Positions 1 to 5,069 of a DNA stretch of 6,109 bases are shown piece after piece; positions within the stretch are counted from its first letter, which is position 1, and each line of letters starts with the position of its first letter. The notes below the pieces were generated by a model that worked only from the letters and a program-made list of their open reading frames with translations, had not been told where the DNA came from and did not search any database. The stretch is from Burkholderiaceae bacterium (GTDB taxonomy: Bacteria > Pseudomonadota > Gammaproteobacteria > Burkholderiales > Burkholderiaceae): the NCBI GenBank assembly GCA_947371415.1, contig CANBPJ010000100.1, forward strand, positions 1-6,109. Direction: 5' to 3'. The position numbers and the translations under genes are program-made.

Positions 1-19
1 GGTGAATGCCAGGTTTCAT
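1..19 (-). CDS. rpmE: 50S ribosomal protein L31, N-terminal fragment (cut by window edge)
   Basis: Only six codons and one base are inside the window. On the minus strand they read M-K-P-G-I-H, which matches the usual start of bacterial L31 (MKxGIHP...). The ATG at 19-17 is preceded by AGGA at 30-27 with a 7-nt spacer, a good ribosome binding site. L31 is a small protein of the large ribosomal subunit. rho followed by rpmE is a common order in proteobacteria, and this supports the call more than the few residues do. Whether it is the zinc-binding (CxxC) or the cysteine-free L31 type cannot be seen. The call rests on a short match plus context. Confidence 0.7.
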
Positions 20-26
20 TATTGAG

Positions 27-30
27 TCCT
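27..30 (-). promoter_or_regulatory. Ribosome binding site of rpmE
   Basis: AGGA on the minus strand lies 7 nt before the ATG at 19-17. It decides the start of the truncated L31 gene, since only 19 bases of that gene are visible. Confidence 0.6.
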
Positions 31-96
31 ATTAGCGGGCAGCCGTTTTGGTCCAAAGACCTAAATACTTACCCAAGTTAAATGCAAATTATTAAA

Positions 97-150
97 GCGG
101 TAAAGGCGAAATTATGCCATGAAATCAACAACAAAGCGCACTTTTACCGC
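97..150 (-). repeat. 8-bp inverted repeat bracketing the rho-rpmE intergenic region
   Basis: GCGGTAAA at 97-104 and TTTACCGC at 143-150 are perfect reverse complements, separated by 38 nt. The 38-nt spacer contains the candidate extended -10. On the minus-strand transcript the second arm is followed by an AT-rich stretch (TTTAATAATTT) but not a clean T tract, and the loop is too long for a standard intrinsic terminator. It could be an operator pair, a leader structure or chance. Confidence 0.3.
111..119 (-). promoter_or_regulatory. Candidate extended -10 promoter for rpmE
   Basis: The minus strand reads TGG-CATAAT (119 to 111), fitting the extended -10 pattern TGnTATAAT with one mismatch. 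No good -35 box lies 16-18 nt upstream (GCGCTT at 139-134), which is tolerable for extended -10 promoters. It would give rpmE a leader of roughly 85 nt. This is an inference from a short match, and read-through from rho is equally possible. Confidence 0.25.
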
Positions 151-155
151 CTACG

Positions 156-177
156 AAAGGCTAAATTAGCCGCCTTT
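156..177 (-). terminator. Palindrome over the rho stop codon, possible weak 3' hairpin
   Basis: Positions 159-171 form a near-perfect palindrome (GGCTAA-T-TTAGCC on the minus strand) that includes the rho TAA. It is flanked by AAAGGC/GCCTTT arms (177-172 and 161-156), giving two competing pairings. On the minus strand only TTT follows the hairpin, so it is not a textbook intrinsic terminator. It may stabilise the 3' end of rho mRNA or weakly reduce read-through into rpmE. Confidence 0.25.
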
Positions 178-1428
178 ACGCATTAAATCGAAGAATTCAC
201 CATTATTTTTGGTGGATTTGAGCTTATCAACAATAAAGTTCATCGCCTCAATATCGTCCATATCAGCCAATAACTTGCGTAAAACCCAGATTTTCTGGAG
301 GTTTTCCGCTTTAACTAGCAACTCTTCACGGCGGGTGCCAGACTTGTTCAGGTTAATTGATGGGTAAACACGGCGCTCAGCCAAACGACGCTCAAGGTGA
401 ACTTCCATATTGCCAGTACCTTTGAACTCTTCGTAAATGAGGTCATCCATGCGGCTACCCGTTTCAATCAAGGCGGTAGCAATGATGGTGAGTGAGCCAC
501 CTTCTTCGACGTTACGTGCAGCACCAAAGAAGCGTTTTGGACGTTGCAATGCATTGGCATCCACACCACCGGATAGTACTTTTCCGGATGAAGGGATTAC
601 GGTGTTGTAAGCACGAGCAAGGCGAGTAATCGAGTCAAGCAAGATGATGACGTCTTTTTTCATCTCTACTAAACGTTTAGCTTTTTCAATCACCATCTCG
701 GCAACTTGCACGTGACGCACAGCTGGCTCATCAAATGTCGAGGCCACTACTTCGCCACGAACAGAGCGCTGCATTTCAGTCACCTCCTCTGGGCGCTCAT
801 CGACTAACAAGACGATGAGAATCGCATCCGGATTGTTTGCAGCAATTGCATGTGCAATGTGCTGCATCATCACGGTCTTACCCGATTTTGGTGAAGACAC
901 GATCAAGCCACGCTGGCCATAGCCAATCGGGGAGATCATATCGATGATGCGGCCGGTGAGATTCTCTTCTGCCTTGATGTCGCGCTCTAACTGAACAACG
1001 CGATTTGGGTGTAAAGGCGTTAAGTTCTCGAACATGATGCGGTTCTTCAAAGCCTCTGGAGGCAAACCGTTGATCTTGTCTACTTTGACTAAAGCAAAGT
1101 AACGCTCGCCATCCTTAGGGGTGCGAACCTCGCCTTCAACACTGTCACCAGTGTGCAGGTTAAAGCGGCGGATCTGCGCAGGGGAGATATAAATATCGTC
1201 CGGAGAAGCCATATAAGAGGCGTCTGGGGAGCGTAAGAAACCAAAGCCATCAGGCAATACTTCCAAAGTACCGTCACCGAAAACAGATTCACCTTCTTTA
1301 GCGCGCTTCTTGAGAATGGCAAACATCAATTCTTGTTTACGCATCCGTTGGGTATTTTCAATCTCCAAGCTGGCTGCCATTTCAAGCAGGGCGGATACGT
1401 GGAGTACTTTGAGTTCAGATAATTGCAT
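166..1428 (-). CDS. rho: Transcription termination factor Rho
   Basis: Rho is a homohexameric RNA-dependent ATPase and helicase. It binds C-rich unstructured RNA, translocates 5'->3' and releases RNA polymerase. At 420 aa it is full length, and its key residues fall at the E. coli numbers. It has an N-terminal helical Rho_N domain (about 1-45) and a cold-shock-like primary RNA-binding domain (about 48-120) with RNP1 DGFGFLRS at 60-67. The P-loop SSPKSGKT is at 178-185 (K184), the catalytic Glu is E211 in DERPEE, the Walker B Asp is D265 in LLDSITRLARAYN, the Q-loop SGKVLSGGVDANAL is around 281-294, and the arginine finger is R366 in SGTRREELL. The domain ends with the usual short C-terminus (LMRKGG). 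The ATG at 1428-1426 gives the canonical N-terminus MQLSELK. Its ribosome site is weak (GAGAA, 1437-1433). It lies downstream of trxA but behind a terminator, so it probably has its own promoter or depends on read-through. Confidence 0.99.
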   Translation of the reverse strand: MQLSELKVLHVSALLEMAASLEIENTQRMRKQELMFAILKKRAKEGESVFGDGTLEVLPDGFGFLRSPDASYMASPDDIYISPAQIRRFNLHTGDSVEGEVRTPKDGERYFALVKVDKINGLPPEALKNRIMFENLTPLHPNRVVQLERDIKAEENLTGRIIDMISPIGYGQRGLIVSSPKSGKTVMMQHIAHAIAANNPDAILIVLLVDERPEEVTEMQRSVRGEVVASTFDEPAVRHVQVAEMVIEKAKRLVEMKKDVIILLDSITRLARAYNTVIPSSGKVLSGGVDANALQRPKRFFGAARNVEEGGSLTIIATALIETGSRMDDLIYEEFKGTGNMEVHLERRLAERRVYPSINLNKSGTRREELLVKAENLQKIWVLRKLLADMDDIEAMNFIVDKLKSTKNNGEFFDLMRKGG

Positions 1429-1560
1429 GTGGTTCTCGGGTGTAGATAAGGGTATGAATGTGTTTTGGGGTATCGCTGTCTAGATGGACATCAGACAGAT
1501 TTGGGAAAACAGAGTTTGGGGGGGGTGTTTGCTAAAAAGAGGGGCACTGAATGTGCGTTG
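1429..1560 (-). promoter_or_regulatory. C-rich, G-poor rho leader, rut-like (probable autoregulatory site)
   Basis: The 120 nt on the minus strand from 1560 to 1441 contain, by hand count, 44 C and 11 G. The first 60 nt alone have 25 C and 5 G, including a run of eight C at 1525-1518. Repeated pyrimidine-rich CCC/TC segments with little self-complementarity are what Rho prefers as a loading site (rut). Rho is known to autoregulate through its own leader in E. coli, so this leader is a natural candidate for the same control here. The base skew is seen directly. The function is inferred. I found no convincing sigma-70 promoter in this stretch. Confidence 0.45.
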
Positions 1561-1596
1561 GAATACTGATGAACTAGATACTACACTAAAACAGTG

Positions 1597-1627
1597 AAAA
1601 ACCACAGGCTCACCTAGTGAACCTGTG
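1597..1627 (-). terminator. Rho-independent terminator of trxA
   Basis: On the minus strand, 13 nt after the trxA stop, CACAGGTTCAC (1627-1617) pairs with GTGAGCCTGTG (1613-1603). The stem has 11 bp with one T-G wobble and a 3-nt TAG loop. After a single G comes a TTTTT tract (1601-1597). Stem, loop and U tract are all in the classical arrangement. It separates trxA from rho, so the two are unlikely to be one simple operon. Confidence 0.88.
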
Positions 1628-1639
1628 ATCAAAGACTAT

Positions 1640-1966
1640 TTACAGATGACTATCAATAAATGCAGTCAGCTGGGACTTGGCCAAAGCGCCTACTTTTTGA
1701 GCAGCAACAGTGCCGTTCTTAAAGAGGATCAATGTAGGGATGCCACGAATATTGAACTGGGCAGGAACGCCTTGGTTCTCATCGACGTTCATCTTGGCGA
1801 TTTGGATCTTGTCGCCGTACTCGCCAGCGAGTTCTTCGAGGATAGGGCCGATCATCTTGCAAGGGCCGCACCACTCAGCCCAGAAGTCGAGGAGAACAGG
1901 TTTATCGGACTTGAGAACGTCTTGCTCGAAAGAAGCGTCAGTTACATATTTGATGCCGGCACTCAT
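1640..1966 (-). CDS. trxA: Thioredoxin 1 (TrxA)
   Basis: This is a cytoplasmic dithiol-disulfide oxidoreductase. It passes electrons from thioredoxin reductase to ribonucleotide reductase, peroxidases and other targets. The 108-aa protein is a complete single thioredoxin fold. The active site WCGPCK spans 32-37 with the redox pair C33/C36. The buried Asp is D27 in LLDFWA, the cis-proline is P77 in RGIPTL, and the conserved late glycine is G93 in KVGAL. These match E. coli TrxA with an offset of one. There is no signal peptide. The ATG at 1966-1964 follows AAGGAA with a 5-nt spacer, a strong ribosome site. A strong terminator follows the stop. It is transcribed divergently from the AddB-like gene, with a 118-nt gap. 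Confidence 0.98.
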   Translation of the reverse strand: MSAGIKYVTDASFEQDVLKSDKPVLLDFWAEWCGPCKMIGPILEELAGEYGDKIQIAKMNVDENQGVPAQFNIRGIPTLILFKNGTVAAQKVGALAKSQLTAFIDSHL

Positions 1967-1971
1967 GAAAA

Positions 1972-1977
1972 TTCCTT
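1972..1977 (-). promoter_or_regulatory. Ribosome binding site of trxA
   Basis: AAGGAA on the minus strand ends 5 nt before the ATG at 1966-1964. It is a near-consensus Shine-Dalgarno site that fixes the trxA start and fits high expression. Confidence 0.8.
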
Positions 1978-2018
1978 ATTTGGTCTTATTTAGTTTTATC
2001 TAGTTACTGCGCTACAAC

Positions 2019-2037
2019 GCTTATATTAGCAATAAGC
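2019..2037. repeat. 6-bp inverted repeat in the trxA / AddB-like divergent gap
   Basis: GCTTAT (2019-2024) and ATAAGC (2032-2037) form an inverted repeat around a 7-nt spacer and overlap the candidate trxA -10. The size and position would suit a small operator, but a 6-bp pair in AT-rich DNA can arise by chance. Confidence 0.25.
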
Positions 2038-2053
2038 CACACTTTCTGCCCAA
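2023..2053 (-). promoter_or_regulatory. Candidate sigma-70 promoter of trxA
   Basis: The minus strand carries TTGGGC (2053-2048) and TAATAT (2028-2023), resembling -35 and -10 boxes. The -10 is good (five of six to TATAAT). The -35 is weak and the 19-nt spacer is longer than the ideal 17. It would start transcription about 50 nt upstream of trxA. No equally good promoter was found on the plus strand for the divergent AddB-like gene. Confidence 0.35.
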
Positions 2054-2084
2054 AATTCAGAAGAAGTCCAAAAACACAACCTTA

Positions 2085-5069
2085 ATGACCCGTCCATTTC
2101 CGACCATTTCTGATCAAGAGCGGCCATACGCTTGGGCCATCACGCCCAATGCTGGTGCTTTGCAGGAGCTTGCCGAGGGCATTTGGAATTGTGCAGCGCA
2201 AACGAACCAGCGCCCCTTAGTGGTGCTCAGTACAGCGGGCCCATTAATGGGGGTGAGAGCCGCCCTAGAAAAGTATCGTCCTACAAATCTCCCTGGTCAC
2301 ATTGCCTTTCTACCCCAAGTTATGAGCTTTAATGATTGGCTAGAGGCAGCCCCGGGCGCATGGAAGTTCCCCAAGAAACAAACAGATTTAGAGCGTTGGC
2401 TTTCTGTGTATGCCACGCTACGCAAACATCAAGAGCTGCAAGCCTGGTTTAAAGCGGAAACCGAAGCAGGCTCGTGGGGATTGGCGCAAGCCATCATCGC
2501 AGCCTGCGATACCTTATCTAACGCTATAGCGCCCAGCCTTCAACAAGAGCTACATAAGCTGATTGCTAATCAAGAAGAGGCAACTACTCAAAATACCCAA
2601 TCTTGGATTGAGACCCTTGAGCCACTATTGGATCGCACTATTGGGCAGACATACCCAGCCCTTGCCAGAAAAGTAGTAGATCAAGAAGCGCAAGTGCTGC
2701 TGACATTTTGGAGGTACATCACCAGCCCAAGTGATCCCGCCTTCAGAAAGCAATTTGCCATGGCAGCCCATCTTGAGGCGGCTATTAAAACCTCGCAGAC
2801 CAATACAAGACCATTAATTTGGGTGGAGACGGCAGATCCCACGCCGATTGATAAGCAGCTCATTCAGGGATATCTTGCTGATTACATGCGGTACGCCTCA
2901 GCGATCGAAGTGACGATGAACTGGGAGTCGGCCGCGCTCTGGCCTGAAGCGCTAAATCTAGAGATTCCGGAAGAGCAAAAGCTACAAATAATCCAAACCA
3001 ACATCAACAATGCCCATCCAGAGCAGTGGCATTTGATCGCCGCCAAGCGATTTGAGGAGTTAGCGTGGGCAACGGCTAAAACAATTGAGCAACAGTTAAT
3101 AGATGGAAAAACGAATATCGCTTTGGTGGCTCAAGATCGTTTAGTTGCCAGGAGGGCGCGTGCATTGCTGGCGCGTCTAGGCCCATCCCTCAAGATCCAA
3201 GATGAAACTGGTTGGAAGTTGTCCACTACCAGAGCGGCGGCAGCGCTCAATAGTTGGCTCGAGTTGCTGCGCGCTCCACCTGAGGGGCCCAGCGCAGCCG
3301 ATCTATTAGAGTTTTTGCAGAACCCATTCTTAGATCTAGCGCAGTGTCTTCATTCCGGTGGTACACGCGATAAAGAGTCATTAAATGGCTTGGTGGCGCA
3401 GCTCGAAGATATTTTGATTGCTAGTCAAGCTAAATCGGGTTGGGAAACTTTTCATATGGCAATCGAGGGATCGGTCACACATGGTTCTGCAGCGCCCAAT
3501 CCATTATTGCTAGAGTTACTCCAATCGATTCGTGGTCGACTCAATCGCTGGCGCGGAATCAAAATCAATTGCGCTCTTGCTCATCAATACCTGATGGATG
3601 ATCTTGCTCTAATGGGTATGACCCAGGGCTTGGGCACAGACTCTGCTGGTAAGCAATTGCTCGAGCTTCTGGAAACATTTGATTTTGATGTAGAGCATCA
3701 GCAAATTGTCATGCGCTTAAATGAATGGCTGAGCTTATTAAAGACCGTGATTGAAGAATCTTCTTATCAAGAAAAAGGTGGCAGCGCTGCCGCAACCCTA
3801 AGCATCTTGCCGCTGAGCTCCACTCGTTTCCGCGAGTTTGAATCTGTTGTGATGGTGGGCTGTGATGAGCAACAACTTCCCGCATTCTCCGAGCCTCCAT
3901 TGTTTTTCTCGGATGCCTTAAATCGATTGCTGGGTGGATCTAGCATTGAGGCGCAGTTTATTCAGCAAGCAAGAGATTTATCTCAATTATTGATCTCATT
4001 CCCCAGCGTTGATCTCCTATGGCAAAGCAAGAGTAAGAGTGGCGAACCGCTAAGACCATCCGCCTGGATCCAGCGCCTCCAAATTGATTTACCGAATTGG
4101 CGGGCAAGTAATGCCAGTACTTTATTTTCACCTCGCAGCGGCACTGCTTTGCCATCGAAAATGGCGATTGCCAAATTAGATGCTGATTTACCAATGCCGC
4201 TCTCAATGAGTCCGAGCGCTTACAAGGCTTTGCGCGACTGTCCCTATCGCTATTACGTCCGCAGCCTACTGGGCTTACGTAAGCTCAAGGGATTTGAAGA
4301 GGGTTTTGATGCATCGCTAGCTGGCCAAACTTTGCATAAGATCTTGCGTAATTTCTATCACGCCATGAAAAGTGAGGCACAAAAATCCGCCTCACCAATT
4401 ACAACCAATCCAGAGCTACGCGGCGCTTGGATGCAAGATCAGCTAACACTCATCTCTGAACAGGTATTCAAGCGATTGATTGAGGGTGATGCCAGAGTCT
4501 TAGGTGTCTTAAGGGACTGGCAAAAACAAATCCCGAGTTTTATTCAGTGGCAGTTAGATCGTGAAACCCAAGGTTGGCAGTTTTACGATGCTGAAGTAAA
4601 GGTCGGCTTTGATCTGCCATTTACGGATGTAGATGGTAATGAACGTCATATTCGCATCGAAGGTTATGCAGATCGTTTCGATGTCAGCATCCATGATCCC
4701 AAAGCCGCATCCGTCATTGACTACAAGAATCAGAGTCTCACCAAGCTTGAGTGGCGCTCGGAAGTGGTATTGGATGATCCGCAGTTATTGATCTATGCCA
4801 GAGCTGCCAATGAGAGTACAAAAATCCCTGGACATACAGTGAATGCAGCTGATTGGGTAGCCTTAAAAGCCGATGTGAAGAAAGATGGCGATGGGGCTGA
4901 GCGTTCGGTAGGCATCGCAGATATGACAGCCCTCATGCAAGAATTTTCTGAACAAATGACTGAGGATGTGCAATCACTCTGGTCTGGTAAGGCACTTAAA
5001 GCATTTGCACCCGATAGTGTCTGCCAATATTGCGAAGCCAGAGGCATTTGCAGAAAAGGGATGTGGTGA
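2085..5069 (+). CDS. AddB/RecC-like DNA repair protein with RecB-type PD-(D/E)XK nuclease and Fe-S cysteines
   Basis: Probable nuclease subunit of an AddAB-type enzyme that resects double-strand breaks. The first ~700 residues look like a degenerate UvrD-type helicase fold. The N-terminus (AWAITPNAGALQEL) sits where a P-loop would be but has no GxGKT. REFESVVMVGCDEQQLPA (583-600) resembles the late helicase motif of AddB/RecB proteins. The nuclease domain (about 707-994) is complete: GQTLH with H751, E837, D863 in GYADRFD, D879 and K881 in VIDYK, and Q900/Y904 in QLLIY. C719 (DCPYRYY) plus C980, C983 and C989 (CxxC-x5-C) match the AddB 4Fe-4S arrangement, which closes the nuclease domain like a staple. 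From memory it fits the 'probable DNA repair protein' family TIGR03623 (about 900 aa) better than classical AddB; 994 aa is a little long. The ATG at 2085 is the only ATG/GTG/TTG start after the in-frame stop at 2001, yet it lacks a Shine-Dalgarno site. It overlaps the next gene by 4 nt. Confidence 0.92.
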   Translation: MTRPFPTISDQERPYAWAITPNAGALQELAEGIWNCAAQTNQRPLVVLSTAGPLMGVRAALEKYRPTNLPGHIAFLPQVMSFNDWLEAAPGAWKFPKKQTDLERWLSVYATLRKHQELQAWFKAETEAGSWGLAQAIIAACDTLSNAIAPSLQQELHKLIANQEEATTQNTQSWIETLEPLLDRTIGQTYPALARKVVDQEAQVLLTFWRYITSPSDPAFRKQFAMAAHLEAAIKTSQTNTRPLIWVETADPTPIDKQLIQGYLADYMRYASAIEVTMNWESAALWPEALNLEIPEEQKLQIIQTNINNAHPEQWHLIAAKRFEELAWATAKTIEQQLIDGKTNIALVAQDRLVARRARALLARLGPSLKIQDETGWKLSTTRAAAALNSWLELLRAPPEGPSAADLLEFLQNPFLDLAQCLHSGGTRDKESLNGLVAQLEDILIASQAKSGWETFHMAIEGSVTHGSAAPNPLLLELLQSIRGRLNRWRGIKINCALAHQYLMDDLALMGMTQGLGTDSAGKQLLELLETFDFDVEHQQIVMRLNEWLSLLKTVIEESSYQEKGGSAAATLSILPLSSTRFREFESVVMVGCDEQQLPAFSEPPLFFSDALNRLLGGSSIEAQFIQQARDLSQLLISFPSVDLLWQSKSKSGEPLRPSAWIQRLQIDLPNWRASNASTLFSPRSGTALPSKMAIAKLDADLPMPLSMSPSAYKALRDCPYRYYVRSLLGLRKLKGFEEGFDASLAGQTLHKILRNFYHAMKSEAQKSASPITTNPELRGAWMQDQLTLISEQVFKRLIEGDARVLGVLRDWQKQIPSFIQWQLDRETQGWQFYDAEVKVGFDLPFTDVDGNERHIRIEGYADRFDVSIHDPKAASVIDYKNQSLTKLEWRSEVVLDDPQLLIYARAANESTKIPGHTVNAADWVALKADVKKDGDGAERSVGIADMTALMQEFSEQMTEDVQSLWSGKALKAFAPDSVCQYCEARGICRKGMW
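5056..5060 (+). promoter_or_regulatory. Ribosome binding site of the AddA-like gene, inside the AddB-like 3' end
   Basis: AAGGG lies 5 nt before the GTG at 5066. A second in-frame GTG at 5063 is only 2 nt away from it, too close for good initiation, so the spacing favours 5066. Confidence 0.55.

Noticed and set aside
1089..1322. 77-aa minus-strand frame inside rho
   Set aside because: Alternative frame of the conserved Rho RNA-binding domain, with no start signal.
1544..1556. GCAC-N5-GTGC hairpin followed by a T tract in the rho leader
   Set aside because: The stem is only 4 bp and is separated from the TTTTT by a C-rich stretch, so it is too weak to call an intrinsic terminator.
1603..1640. 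Possible rho promoter inside the trxA terminator (GTGGTT - 16 nt - TAGTAT)
   Set aside because: The -35 match is poor and lies within the terminator stem. The evidence is not good enough to annotate.
1625..1993. 122-aa plus-strand reading frame opposite trxA
   Set aside because: It is the antisense shadow of trxA. It has no ribosome site or recognisable motif, and its codons are complements of conserved thioredoxin codons.
1710..2003. 97-aa plus-strand reading frame overlapping the trxA start
   Set aside because: Same antisense artefact in another frame, with no domain signal.
2085..2200. Walker A motif in the AddB-like N-terminus
   Set aside because: The expected GxxGxGKT is absent. TPNAGALQEL occupies the position but lacks the lysine, so no ATPase activity is claimed for this subunit.
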